DNA from: Limnohabitans sp031538885
GTDB taxonomy: Bacteria > Pseudomonadota > Gammaproteobacteria > Burkholderiales > Burkholderiaceae_C
Length of the DNA stretch: 64,000 bases
Assembly (NCBI RefSeq): GCF_031538885.1
Contig: NZ_JAVKLW010000053.1
Span: forward strand, 41,265-105,264
Reading direction: 5' to 3'
Under the pieces are notes generated by a model. That model was not told where the DNA came from and made no database searches. It saw only the letters and a program-made list of their open reading frames with translations. Shown piece after piece: positions 17,931-26,669 of this stretch (positions are counted from its first letter, which is position 1; each line of letters opens with the position of its first letter). The translations under genes were made by a program, and so were the position numbers.

Positions 17931-18998
17931 ATGACATTTCCTCTTGTTCAGCTGGGTACCAGCGATTTGCACGTCACGCCAATTTGCTTAGGCACCATGA
18001 CCTTTGGCGAGCAAGTCAACGAAACCGACGCACACGCCATCCTCGATCACTCGCTGGCGCGTGGTGTGAACTTCATCGACACCGCCGAGATGTATTCGGT
18101 ACCGCCCAAGGCCGAGACGTGTGGTCACACCGAGACCATCCTTGGCAACTGGTTTGCCAAAAACCCCAGTGCCCGTCAAAAGTTGGTGTTGGCCACCAAA
18201 GTGGCTGGGCCCTCGCGTGGCATGCCTTGGATTCGTGACAGCCAAGGTCTTTCGGCGCAAGACATCCTCACGTCGTGTGAAGGTAGTTTGCGTCGCTTGC
18301 AAACCGATGTGATTGATCTCTACCAAATTCACTGGCCCGAACGCCATGTCCCTGCATTCGGCGCTGTGTATTACGACCCTGAAAAAGAAAGTTCCAAAAC
18401 CAATATCCATGCGCAGTTGGACGCGTTGGCAACGTTGGTCAAAGCGGGCAAGGTACGCCACATCGGGCTGTCCAATGAAACGCCTTATGGGGTGCATGAG
18501 TTTGTGCGCTTGGCCGAACAACACGGTCTGCCGCGCGTGGTATCTGTGCAAAACCCGTATTGCCTGATTAACCGCACCTATGAAAACGGGTTGGACGAAA
18601 CTTGCCACCGTTTGAATGTCGCTCTCTTGGCCTATTCGCCTTTGGGTTTTGGCTTGCTGACAGGCAAGTACGACGACTGCGGTTTATTGGGCGAAGGGGC
18701 CCCGAAAGATGGTCGCATGACGAAGTACGAGACCATGCGCAAGCAACGCTGGGGCCGTCCTGAATCTTTGGCCGCTGCACGCCGCTATAACGCGTTGGCG
18801 TTGGAAAACGGCATGACTCCGCCGCAAATGGCGTTGGCGTTTTGCTACACCAAGTGGCAAGTGACCAGCACCATCATTGGCGTGACCTCGCTGGCGCAAC
18901 TCGATGCTGATTTGGATGCGTGGGGAACTACCTTGTCGCCAGAGCTCTTGGCCGCCATCGATGCCATTCGTTGGGACCTGCGCGATCCTGCTCAGTAA
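17931..18998 (+). CDS. Tas-like aldo-keto reductase
   Basis: NADP(H)-dependent aldo-keto reductase of the Tas subfamily; 355 residues, TIM barrel. Visible: LGTMTFGEQ near the N-terminus, the catalytic-Tyr region FIDTAEMYSVPPK, LATKVAGPSRG with the active-site Lys, IDLYQIHWP with the His, and the cofactor segment SNETPYG. The ATG at 17931 is the start expected from Tas; the longer reading from 17874 adds a non-homologous 19 residues. Physiological substrate unknown. plsY begins 14 bases downstream. Confidence 0.92.
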   Translation: MTFPLVQLGTSDLHVTPICLGTMTFGEQVNETDAHAILDHSLARGVNFIDTAEMYSVPPKAETCGHTETILGNWFAKNPSARQKLVLATKVAGPSRGMPWIRDSQGLSAQDILTSCEGSLRRLQTDVIDLYQIHWPERHVPAFGAVYYDPEKESSKTNIHAQLDALATLVKAGKVRHIGLSNETPYGVHEFVRLAEQHGLPRVVSVQNPYCLINRTYENGLDETCHRLNVALLAYSPLGFGLLTGKYDDCGLLGEGAPKDGRMTKYETMRKQRWGRPESLAAARRYNALALENGMTPPQMALAFCYTKWQVTSTIIGVTSLAQLDADLDAWGTTLSPELLAAIDAIRWDLRDPAQ

Positions 18999-19012
18999 AA
19001 AGGAAAAAATAA

Positions 19013-19654
19013 ATGTTTGCTGATTCTTCGATAGTTGTGGCGCTCACTTTGGGCGCGTATGTGGTGGGCTCTTTGTCTTTCGCGGTCATCGTGAGTCGTT
19101 TGATGGGCTTGGACGATCCACGCACCTACGGCAGTCAAAACCCAGGGGCCACCAATGTGCTGCGCTCGGGCAGCAAGGCAGCTGCGGCGGCCACCTTGTT
19201 GTTGGATGCACTCAAAGGCTACTTCCCAGTGTTACTGGTCAAGGTGTTTGGCCCCGCGGTTGGCTTGGATGACCGTGCGGTGGGCTTGGTGGCCATCGCG
19301 GCCTTCATGGGACATTTGTGGCCTGTGTTCTTTGGCTTCAAAGGCGGCAAAGGTGTGGCCACTGCGGCAGGCATTTTGTTCGGGGTCGAGCCTTTGTTGG
19401 GCGTAGCGACCATCGGCACTTGGTTGATCGTGGCGTTCTTCTTTCGCTATTCCTCACTGGCGGCCTTGGCTGCCTCGGTGTTTGCACCGGCTTACTATGT
19501 CTTTGGCGACAAGCTGGCATGGCAAACCAGTGAGGCCGAGTTGCTGGCTGTGACGGTGATGAGTGCCTTGCTGCTGATGCGCCACAAAGACAACATCGTG
19601 CGGCTGGTGTCTGGGCAAGAGTCGAAGATTGGCGGGAAGAAAGACGCCAGTTAA
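19013..19654 (+). CDS. plsY: Acyl-phosphate:glycerol-3-phosphate acyltransferase
   Basis: Integral membrane enzyme that makes lysophosphatidate from acyl-phosphate and glycerol-3-phosphate. 213 residues, several hydrophobic helices. The family motifs are SLSFAVIVSRLMG, the GSQNPGATNVLRSGSK loop near residue 40 and GFKGGKGVATAAG near 105. AAAGGAAA upstream sets the start. Its stop overlaps the end of the convergent yajQ by four bases. Confidence 0.96.
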   Translation: MFADSSIVVALTLGAYVVGSLSFAVIVSRLMGLDDPRTYGSQNPGATNVLRSGSKAAAAATLLLDALKGYFPVLLVKVFGPAVGLDDRAVGLVAIAAFMGHLWPVFFGFKGGKGVATAAGILFGVEPLLGVATIGTWLIVAFFFRYSSLAALAASVFAPAYYVFGDKLAWQTSEAELLAVTVMSALLLMRHKDNIVRLVSGQESKIGGKKDAS

Positions 19655-20136
19655 TCGCGGAAGTTGCTGAACGACAAAGGTAAGTCGGTCATGTCTTTGC
19701 GAATCAAAGCCATGGCCGCTTGCAAGTCGTCGCGCTTGGTGCCGCTGACGCGCACCGCATCGCCTTGGATGGCGGCTTGCACTTTGATCTTGCTGTCTTT
19801 GAGCAGGCGTTGAATCTTTTTGGACACTTCGGTTTCAATGCCGTTGCGGATTTTGATGACTTGCTTGACCTTGTCGCCGCCAACTTTTTGCACATCGCCT
19901 TTGTCGAGGAAGCGCACATCGACTTCGCGCTTGGCCAGCTTGTTGCGCAGCACGTCTTCGACTTGCACCAACTGAAAGTCGGCATCGCCAAACATGGTGA
20001 TCTCTTTGTCTTTGAGTTCAACGGCGGCAGAGGTGCCTTTGAAGTCAAAGCGGGTGGCGATTTCTTTAGCCGTGTTTTCCACAGCATTTTTCACTTCGAC
20101 CAAATTGGGTTCGAGGACGGTGTCAAAAGAAGGCAT
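19651..20136 (-). CDS. YajQ-family cyclic-di-GMP/nucleotide-binding protein
   Basis: 161 residues, family length. Begins MPSFDTVLEPNLVEVKNAVEN and contains EIATRFDFKGTSAA, the conserved YajQ signature, and ends with MTDLPLSFSNFRD. Proteins of this family bind nucleotides, in some species cyclic-di-GMP, and have been tied to virulence and to phage control; the role here is unknown. Divergent from murB, with 39 bases between start codons. Confidence 0.95.
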   Translation of the reverse strand: MPSFDTVLEPNLVEVKNAVENTAKEIATRFDFKGTSAAVELKDKEITMFGDADFQLVQVEDVLRNKLAKREVDVRFLDKGDVQKVGGDKVKQVIKIRNGIETEVSKKIQRLLKDSKIKVQAAIQGDAVRVSGTKRDDLQAAMALIRKDMTDLPLSFSNFRD

Positions 20137-20175
20137 GGCAGGCCGCTTTCAAAATCAGAATGAGACAATCGCCCT

Positions 20176-21228
20176 ATGTTAGTGGAACCCAACACCCCTC
20201 TTCAAGCGCACAACAGTTTTGGCATTTCGGCCAAAGCGCTGCAACTGGTGCGCATCCACACCGAGGCCGATGTGCAGGCTGTGTTGGCCGATGCAGCCTT
20301 GCGCGAAGCACCGAAGTTTGTGCTGGGTGGTGGCAGCAACATTGTGTTGACGGGCGACGTGAAGCCTTTGGTGCTCAAGGTGGAAATCAAAGGCATGCGC
20401 TTGGTGGAGGAAACCGACAAGGCCTGGGTGGTCGAGGCCGCTGCGGGTGAAAACTGGCACGAGTTGGTGCGCTGGACGTTGGACAAGGGCTGGCCCGGCT
20501 TGGAGAACATGGCGCTGATTCCGGGCAGCGTGGGTGCCTCGCCCGTGCAAAACATTGGTGCCTATGGCGTGGAGTTGCAAGACCGCTTTCACTCGCTGGA
20601 CGCGATGGATCTGACCACGGGCCAAGCCTTCAGCCTAGATGCCGCGCAATGCGCCTTTGGCTACCGCGACTCGGTGTTCAAGCACGAGAGCAGTGGCCCA
20701 AATGGTTTGGGCTTGGCGGGTAAAGCGCTCATTACCCATGTGCGATTTTTGCTGCGCAAAGACTGGCAGCCCGTGCTGGGCTACCTCGACCTCGAACGCA
20801 AAATGGCCGAGACAGGCATCAGCCAACCCACGGCTCAGCAAATTTTTGAATGGGTGTGCGCGATTCGCCGCGCCAAACTGCCAGACCCTGCCGTCATTGG
20901 CAACGCAGGCAGCTTTTTTAAAAACCCCACCGTCACCCAAGACCAGTGTGACGACATCATCGCGCGTGAGCCCAAAGTCGTGCACTACCTCTTGGACGAT
21001 GGCCGCATCAAACTCGCAGCAGGCTGGCTGATTGACGCCTGCGGCTGGAAAGGTAAAACCGTGGGCAATGCCGGCGTGTACGACAAGCAAGCCTTGGTGT
21101 TGGTCAACGTGGGCGGCAAAGAACACCCTTGCACGGGCGGCGAGGTGATGACGCTGGCCAAAGCCATTCAGACCAGTGTGTATGCGCGGTTTGGGATTCG
21201 GTTGGAGCCGGAGCCTGTGGTGGTTTAA
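20176..21228 (+). CDS. murB: UDP-N-acetylenolpyruvoylglucosamine reductase
   Basis: FAD-dependent reduction giving UDP-N-acetylmuramate in peptidoglycan synthesis. 350 residues of the E. coli-like type I family. Motifs: NSFGISAKA at the start, FAD pocket VLGGGSNIVLTGD, NMALIPGSVGASPVQNIGAYG near residue 115, the catalytic Ser region GNAGSFFKNP and a terminal RFGIRLEPEPVVV. Cotranscription with neighbours is unlikely: it is divergent from yajQ and convergent with argG. Confidence 0.97.
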   Translation: MLVEPNTPLQAHNSFGISAKALQLVRIHTEADVQAVLADAALREAPKFVLGGGSNIVLTGDVKPLVLKVEIKGMRLVEETDKAWVVEAAAGENWHELVRWTLDKGWPGLENMALIPGSVGASPVQNIGAYGVELQDRFHSLDAMDLTTGQAFSLDAAQCAFGYRDSVFKHESSGPNGLGLAGKALITHVRFLLRKDWQPVLGYLDLERKMAETGISQPTAQQIFEWVCAIRRAKLPDPAVIGNAGSFFKNPTVTQDQCDDIIAREPKVVHYLLDDGRIKLAAGWLIDACGWKGKTVGNAGVYDKQALVLVNVGGKEHPCTGGEVMTLAKAIQTSVYARFGIRLEPEPVVV

Positions 21229-21260
21229 GTCACCCAACAAACACACCGAAGGCACGTGGC

Positions 21261-21280
21261 TAAGAAGTGTTTACTTCTTA
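21261..21280. terminator. Hairpin at the murB/argG convergence
   Basis: TAAGAAGT-GTTT-ACTTCTTA, an 8-base perfect stem overlapping the last codons of argG. It could help terminate either gene, but there is no clear T-run in either direction, so this is a weak call. Confidence 0.4.
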
Positions 21281-22611
21281 GACCCGCCTTCGAGTTTGAT
21301 CATGTCCGGACCTTCGCCCAACGACAGCAAGCCGGTGTGTGCGTACAGCCCCAGCTTGGCGCGTGTGTCCACGATGTCTAGGTTGCGCATGGTCAGTTGG
21401 CCAATGCGGTCGAGCGGGCTGAACGGCGCGTCTTCCACTTTTTCCATGCTCAAACGCTCAGGAGCGTAGGTGAGGTTAGGGCTTTCGGTGTTCAAGATGC
21501 TGTAGTCGTTGCCACGGCGCAGCTCAAGGGTCACGGTGCCAGTCACGGCACGTGCCACCCAGCGCTGGGCGGTTTCGCGCAGCATGATGGACTGGGGGTC
21601 AAACCAGCGGCCTTGGTACAACAAGCGGCCCAAGCGCAGGCCGTTGATGCGGTATTGCTCGATGGTGTCTTCGTTGTGGATACCCGTGACCAAGCGCTCG
21701 TAAGCGATGTGCAACAGCGCCATGCCCGGGGCTTCGTAGATGCCACGGCTCTTGGCTTCGATGATGCGGTTCTCGATCTGGTCGCTCATGCCCAAACCGT
21801 GACGGCCACCGATTTCGTTGGCTTTCAAGAACAACTCGACGGGGTCTGCGTATTCCACGCCGTTCAAGGCCACAGGTTGTCCTTCTTCAAAACGAATGCT
21901 GATTTCTTCGGCTTTGACCACGCAGTCGTCGCGCCAGAAGGGCACGCCCATGATCGGGTTGACGATCTTCATGCCACTGGCCAAGCTCTCGAGGTCTTTG
22001 GCTTCGTGGGTCGCGCCCAGCATGTTGCTGTCGGTGCTGTAGGCTTTTTCGGCGCTCATCTTGTAGCCAAACCCATTGGCAGTCATGAAGGCGCTCATCT
22101 CAGCGCGGCCACCGAGTTCGTCGATGAACAGTTGGTCTAGCCAAGGCTTGTAGATTTTGAGGCTGGGGTTGGTCAACAAACCGTAGCGGTAGAAGCGCTC
22201 GATGTCGTTGCCTTTGAAGGTGGAGCCATCGCCCCAGATGTTGACGTCGTCTTCCTTCATCGCCGCCACGAGCATGGTGCCGGTGACGGCACGGCCCAAA
22301 GGCGTGGTGTTGAAGTAGGTGATGCCGCCCGTGCTGATGTGGAACGCGCCGCATTGAATGGCGGCAATGCCCTCAACGGCGAGTTGTTTGCGGCAGTCGA
22401 TGAGGCGGGCTTTTTCGGCGCCGTATTCCATCGCTTTGCGTGGGATTTCGTTGTAGTCCGACTCGTCGGGCTGGCCGAGGTTGGCGGTGTAGGCGTAGGG
22501 CACTGCGCCTTTTTGCTTCATCCACAGCAGGGCCGCGGAGGTGTCGAGGCCGCCGGAGAAGGCGATGCCGACTTTTTGGCCTTTGGGGAGGTGTTGCAGG
22601 ATGGTGCTCAT
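21271..22611 (-). CDS. argG: Argininosuccinate synthase
   Basis: Joins citrulline and aspartate with ATP in arginine synthesis. 446 residues, matching the longer E. coli-type class. The ATP PP-loop is IAFSGGLDTSAALLWM near residue 18; further conserved stretches are HISTGGITYFNTTPLGRA and NIWGDGSTFKGNDIERF. ppnP lies 21 bases upstream on the same strand. Confidence 0.97.
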   Translation of the reverse strand: MSTILQHLPKGQKVGIAFSGGLDTSAALLWMKQKGAVPYAYTANLGQPDESDYNEIPRKAMEYGAEKARLIDCRKQLAVEGIAAIQCGAFHISTGGITYFNTTPLGRAVTGTMLVAAMKEDDVNIWGDGSTFKGNDIERFYRYGLLTNPSLKIYKPWLDQLFIDELGGRAEMSAFMTANGFGYKMSAEKAYSTDSNMLGATHEAKDLESLASGMKIVNPIMGVPFWRDDCVVKAEEISIRFEEGQPVALNGVEYADPVELFLKANEIGGRHGLGMSDQIENRIIEAKSRGIYEAPGMALLHIAYERLVTGIHNEDTIEQYRINGLRLGRLLYQGRWFDPQSIMLRETAQRWVARAVTGTVTLELRRGNDYSILNTESPNLTYAPERLSMEKVEDAPFSPLDRIGQLTMRNLDIVDTRAKLGLYAHTGLLSLGEGPDMIKLEGGSKK

Positions 22612-22632
22612 GGTATTCCGATCGGCCGTCGA

Positions 22633-22959
22633 TTAACCGAAGTGGCAGATGTAGTGGTAGGGCTCGCTTCCTTCGGGAATCCGAATCTCGAACTTCGAGT
22701 TGCCGGGTACGTTGAACTTTTCGCCAGCGCTGGACTTGACCCAGTCGTGGCTGCCGTCGAGCTTGTATTCACAAAAACCAGCCACGCACTCCATCACTTC
22801 GGGGGCGGCGGTGTTGAAGGTGAGGGTGGCGGGCAAGATGACGCCGACCGACAGTTTGGTGCCATTGGCTGTGGTGATGGCGTGGCTGATGCACTTGCCG
22901 TCAAAAAACACATTGGCTTGGGTGGTGATGCTGACGCTGTCGATTTTTTCTGTGGTCAT
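22633..22959 (-). CDS. ppnP: Pyrimidine/purine nucleoside phosphorylase (DUF1255 family)
   Basis: Small cupin-fold nucleoside phosphorylase. 108 residues. Conserved features: VFFDGKCISHAI, GVILPATLTF, APEVMECVAG and the end FEIRIPEGSEPYHYICHFG. Lies 21 bases upstream of argG on the same strand. Confidence 0.93.
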   Translation of the reverse strand: MTTEKIDSVSITTQANVFFDGKCISHAITTANGTKLSVGVILPATLTFNTAAPEVMECVAGFCEYKLDGSHDWVKSSAGEKFNVPGNSKFEIRIPEGSEPYHYICHFG

Positions 22960-23013
22960 GGTGTGCGCTCGGTATGAATTGCAAAACCATAGATTTTAGG
23001 TGACCCAAAACGA

Positions 23014-23042
23014 CAAAAGCCGCTTAATGCGGCTTTTGCTTG
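23014..23042. terminator. Strong hairpin after the glycine-zipper gene
   Basis: CAAAAGCCGC-TTAAT-GCGGCTTTTG, a 10-base perfect stem. It is 36 bases beyond the stop of the leftward glycine-zipper gene and upstream of ppnP, and has T-rich or A-rich ends that suit both directions. Confidence 0.75.
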
Positions 23043-23078
23043 TGATCAACGCTCCCAGCGTGGGGCGAAGATGAGAAT

Positions 23079-23618
23079 TTAGTAGCGAGGGGCAGAGCCA
23101 GCAGGTGGCACGCCGTAGCCAGCGTTGGCTGGGGCTGGTGCCATGGGCGTGATTTGCAGACGCACGGTAGGGCCTGGGTCTTGTGGCATTTGCACGGTGT
23201 ATTGCTTGCCCGCGTATTCGTACACCACGTTGTAAGCCATGGTGCGGTTCTCATAGAACATTTGTTGGCTGCAATTTTGGACGTGGCGCACTTCGGGGGC
23301 GCTGGGGCCTTCGATCTTGTCGCCCATGATGGCGCCACCAAAGATACCAGCCATGGTGGCCAAGGCCCGGCCTGAACCGTTGCCAATTTGGTTGCCAATG
23401 GCACCACCAGCGATGGCGCCCATCGCAGCGCCAGCCCCAGATTTTTGCCCATCGATGACGACTTGTTGGTTGTTGCACACCTGACGGGGCACAGCTACTT
23501 GTTGAATGATGGGTGTGCTAGAGATGACTTTGCCTACCTCTTGGGCTTGCACTGCAAAGGTGCCCAACACGGCGATCAAACCGACGATGCAGGTCTTTTG
23601 AATGGATGTATTTTTCAT
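23079..23618 (-). CDS. Glycine-zipper 2TM-domain envelope protein
   Basis: 179 residues with a signal peptide (CIVGLIAVLGTFAVQAQE) and a central glycine zipper GAGAAMGAIAGGAIGNQIG followed by ALATMAGIFGGAIMGD, the SlyB/17-kDa-antigen type two-helix insertion. There is no lipobox cysteine in the signal region: the only early Cys (C10) does not sit in an LxxC context. The C-terminal part is Pro/Ala-rich. A structural envelope role is likely from the family; exact function unknown. Confidence 0.8.
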   Translation of the reverse strand: MKNTSIQKTCIVGLIAVLGTFAVQAQEVGKVISSTPIIQQVAVPRQVCNNQQVVIDGQKSGAGAAMGAIAGGAIGNQIGNGSGRALATMAGIFGGAIMGDKIEGPSAPEVRHVQNCSQQMFYENRTMAYNVVYEYAGKQYTVQMPQDPGPTVRLQITPMAPAPANAGYGVPPAGSAPRY

Positions 23619-23707
23619 AGTGAATCTCTTTTTTAACTTGGCAGGAGTGTAGTGCTTGGACTACGCAGGGTCTGTAAAGCGCTGGTAAAACTTGAATGTG
23701 CAAACGC

Positions 23708-24067
23708 TCAGCCTACAACGCGAGCCCATGCTTGTGGGTTGACGCCCACGATGACAGTTTGGCCTTGAACGACCACCGGACGTTTGATGACGCTGGCGTG
23801 TGCCAGTATCAAGGCGCACGCTGAGGTGTTATCTGTGGCACCCATTTGCAAGGCTGCATCAAGTTTGCGCCATGTGGTGCCTTTGCGGTTGACCAGGGCC
23901 TCCCAGCCGACTTGTGTCAGCCACAAGTCCAGTGCTTCGGATGGAATGCCTTGTTTTTTGAAATCGTGGAATACGTAGTCAACGCCATGATCGGTGAGCC
24001 ACACACGGGCTTTTTTAACGCTGTCGCAGTTGGGGATGCCGTAAACGGTGATGGTTGTTTTGCTCAT
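23708..24067 (-). CDS. ArsC/Spx-family (YffB-like) protein
   Basis: 119 residues with a thioredoxin-like ArsC fold. The N-terminus TITVYGIPNCDSVKKARVWL carries the single CDSVKK redox cysteine; then HDFKKQGIPSEALDLWL and the late KRPVVVQGQTVIVG follow. This is the YffB subgroup, annotated elsewhere as arsenate reductase-like, but true arsenate reduction is not established for it. Start chosen at 24067 (MSKTTITVYG), the family start. Confidence 0.88.
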   Translation of the reverse strand: MSKTTITVYGIPNCDSVKKARVWLTDHGVDYVFHDFKKQGIPSEALDLWLTQVGWEALVNRKGTTWRKLDAALQMGATDNTSACALILAHASVIKRPVVVQGQTVIVGVNPQAWARVVG

Positions 24068-24122
24068 GGGGTGAATCATGCCGCAAATGGAGAAGTCCTT
24101 GGGTGTGGGCGACAATCTAAAG

Positions 24123-25421
24123 ATGAATTCACTAGCCAGTTGGCTCGCGCATGGCGAGCGTTTACATCCTCAAAACATTGACATGGGCTTAGAGCGCGTG
24201 CGCACTGTCGCCGTGCGCATGGACCTGAAGTTTGATTGCCCTGTCATCACCGTGGCAGGTACGAACGGCAAGGGCTCGACCTGCGCTATGTTGGAAGCGT
24301 GTTTGCTGGAGGCGGGCTACCGCCCTGGTGTGTATACCTCGCCGCATCTTGTTCATTTTCAAGAGCGTTGTCGCTTGCACGGAGAGATGGTGCAAGCGGA
24401 TGATCTGTTACCGCACTTTGTACGCGTTGAGGCGGCTCGTACACAAGGGGGGGAGGTGTCGCTCACTTACTTCGAGTTCACCACCTTGGCTATTTTGAGT
24501 TTGATGGCTTCGTCGCGTTTGGATGTGGTCATCCTGGAGGTGGGCTTAGGGGGGCGCTTGGATGCGGTCAATGTGATTGAGCCGACGTGCGCCATCATCA
24601 CCAGCGTGGACTTGGACCACATGGATTTTTTAGGCCCAGACCGCGAAACCATTGGCCGCGAGAAGGCGGGCATCATGCGCACCGGCCGTCCTGTGATCGT
24701 GAGCGATCCTGTGCCACCACAAAGCGTGATTGACCACGCGACAGAAATTGGCGCTGACCTGTGGCTGTTTGGCCGTGACTTCAACTTCACCGGCGACAAG
24801 CAGCAGTGGGGTTGGGCAGGGCGGGGCCGTCGCTACAGCGGTTTGGCTTACCCCGCGTTGCGTGGGGCGAATCAGTTGGTCAACGCCAGTGGTGTGCTGG
24901 CAGCGCTTGAAGCCTTGCGCAGCGAGATGCCTGTGACTGCACAAGCCATTCGCAATGGGCTGGCGATGGCGGAGCTGCCAGGGCGCTTCCAAATCATTCC
25001 GGGTCAGCCTGCTTTGGTGTTGGATGTGGCGCACAACGCGCACGCTGTGGCTGCGTTGACCGAGAACTTAGATGCGATGGGTTTTTATCCCACCACCCAT
25101 GTGGTGTTTGGTGCCATGGCCGACAAGGATGTGGCATCTATGTTGGTGCGCCTCGGGCCTTTGGTGGACCGATGGTATTTTTGCGATTTACCCACCGAGC
25201 GCGCTGCTAAAGCCTTGAAATTACAAGCGATCTGGCAAGCGGGCAACAGCCGCAAAGATGTGCAGGCAAGTACGCATGCCGACCCACAAGCTGCACTGGA
25301 CGCAGCGGTGGCTGCAGCAGACCCCGCTGATAGAATCGTGGTCTTCGGATCGTTTTTCACGGTCGGGGGAATTTTGGCGAATGGCATACCCCGTCTAGAT
25401 GCCCCACATTTGAGCTCCTGA
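24123..25421 (+). CDS. folC: Dihydrofolate synthase / folylpolyglutamate synthase
   Basis: Adds glutamate to dihydropteroate and then to folates. 432 residues of the Mur-ligase fold: ATP loop VAGTNGKGSTCAMLEA near residue 45, SPHLVHFQERC, DHMDFLGPDRETIGREKAGI near 170 with the magnesium and carbamylated-lysine regions, and VLDVAHNAHAV near 303. Start at 24123 (MNSLASWLAHGERLHP) matches the family; upstream extension to 24078 does not. First gene of the folC-SPOR-cvpA-purF-metZ run; the SPOR gene begins 12 bases later. Confidence 0.96.
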   Translation: MNSLASWLAHGERLHPQNIDMGLERVRTVAVRMDLKFDCPVITVAGTNGKGSTCAMLEACLLEAGYRPGVYTSPHLVHFQERCRLHGEMVQADDLLPHFVRVEAARTQGGEVSLTYFEFTTLAILSLMASSRLDVVILEVGLGGRLDAVNVIEPTCAIITSVDLDHMDFLGPDRETIGREKAGIMRTGRPVIVSDPVPPQSVIDHATEIGADLWLFGRDFNFTGDKQQWGWAGRGRRYSGLAYPALRGANQLVNASGVLAALEALRSEMPVTAQAIRNGLAMAELPGRFQIIPGQPALVLDVAHNAHAVAALTENLDAMGFYPTTHVVFGAMADKDVASMLVRLGPLVDRWYFCDLPTERAAKALKLQAIWQAGNSRKDVQASTHADPQAALDAAVAAADPADRIVVFGSFFTVGGILANGIPRLDAPHLSS

Positions 25422-25433
25422 GGCCCCATTCAC

Positions 25434-26165
25434 ATGGCTTTTTTCAAGTTTCGATTGCCCGGTCAACCGAGTAGTGAGCCGCAAGGCAACCACAGCAATA
25501 GTCCTGCGCAGAGCGTGGACGTCATGCGTCGCCGCGCGCGTCATCGTTTGATTGGTGCTTCGGTGTTGGTCATTGTGGGCGTGGTTGGTTTTCCTTTGTT
25601 GTTTGATACGCAGCCACGTCCTGTGTCGGTGGACATTGCGGTCGATATTCCTGACCGTGCCACTAGCAAACCGTTGGTCGACACCTCCAAACAAAAGCCT
25701 TTGTCGGCGGCTGCGGGATTGGATGCCAAAGAAGAGGTAGTGACCACTGACAGCAAGCCTGAGGTGAAAGCCGATGTCAAAGTCGACAATAAGCCAGAAG
25801 CAGCTGTTGCTGCGGTATTGCCTAAGCCTGAAGCCAAACCTGAACCCGCCAAGGCTGAGGCCAAATCACCTGCACATGCGGAAGTAAAACCAGAACCGAA
25901 GGCGGTGCTCAAGCCCACGGACAGCAAAGACACGGGTGCGCGTTTTGTTGTGCAAATCGGCGCCTTCAATGACGAAGCGAAAGTGCGTGAGGTGCGAGCC
26001 AAGGTGGAAAAGGAAGGCATCAAAACCTATACCAACGTGGCGCAAACCAAAGAGGGTGCACGTACCCGTGTGCGTGTTGGTCCATTCACTAGTCGTGATG
26101 AAGCCGATAAGGTGGCCCGAAAGATCAAGCAGTTGCAATTGCAACCGCAGGTCTTGACGCTGTAA
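25434..26165 (+). CDS. SPOR-domain (DedD-like) cell-division protein
   Basis: 243 residues. One transmembrane helix (LIGASVLVIVGVVGFPLLF, about residues 39-57) anchors a long Lys/Pro/Ala/Glu-rich linker (about 80-165) to a C-terminal SPOR domain (ARFVVQIGAFNDEAKVREV ... RTRVRVGPFTSRDEA, about 166-243). SPOR domains bind denuded septal glycan, so the protein should sit at the division septum. Position between folC and cvpA is that of dedD in E. coli. Confidence 0.9.
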   Translation: MAFFKFRLPGQPSSEPQGNHSNSPAQSVDVMRRRARHRLIGASVLVIVGVVGFPLLFDTQPRPVSVDIAVDIPDRATSKPLVDTSKQKPLSAAAGLDAKEEVVTTDSKPEVKADVKVDNKPEAAVAAVLPKPEAKPEPAKAEAKSPAHAEVKPEPKAVLKPTDSKDTGARFVVQIGAFNDEAKVREVRAKVEKEGIKTYTNVAQTKEGARTRVRVGPFTSRDEADKVARKIKQLQLQPQVLTL

Positions 26166-26174
26166 TTGCCTGAT

Positions 26175-26669
26175 ATGCAGACGTTTTCGGCCATAGATTG
26201 GATTCTGCTGGCTGTCTTGGGCCTGTCTTTGCTGTTGGGTATGTGGCGCGGCCTCGTGCAAGAGGTGTTGTCACTGGCGGGTTGGGTAGCTGCGTTTTAC
26301 GTCTCCCAAATGTTTGCGCCGCAAGCTGCGGCTTGGCTGCCAATGGAGGGCAGTAGCCAGATGCTGCGCTACGCCGCTGGTTTTGTGGTGGTGTTCATCG
26401 CGGTGCTGATGGCTACGGTGTTGGTCAGTTGGATGGTTAAGAAACTGGTGTCAGCAGTTGGCCTAGGACCTTTAGACCGATTGCTGGGTAGTTTGTTTGG
26501 ATTGATGCGCGGCCTGGTCATTTTGTTGGCCGTCACGGTGCTGGTGGGCATGACGCCCATGCGCGAAACCGAAGCTTGGAAGCAAGCCCAAGGCGCGCAA
26601 TGGTTGCAACAGTTTTTGCATGTGTTGAAGCCGGTGTTACCGGCTGATTTTGGAAAGTACCTCCCCTAA
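26175..26669 (+). CDS. cvpA: CvpA-family inner-membrane protein
   Basis: 164 residues, about four transmembrane helices: IDWILLAVLGLSLLLGMWRG, VLSLAGWVAAFYVSQMF, AAGFVVVFIAVLMATVLVSW and FGLMRGLVILLAVTVLVGM. Named for colicin V production in E. coli; the exact role in other species is unsettled. The ATG at 26175 is preferred to an upstream TTG at 26166. Stop and purF start overlap by one base (TAATG). Confidence 0.93.
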   Translation: MQTFSAIDWILLAVLGLSLLLGMWRGLVQEVLSLAGWVAAFYVSQMFAPQAAAWLPMEGSSQMLRYAAGFVVVFIAVLMATVLVSWMVKKLVSAVGLGPLDRLLGSLFGLMRGLVILLAVTVLVGMTPMRETEAWKQAQGAQWLQQFLHVLKPVLPADFGKYLP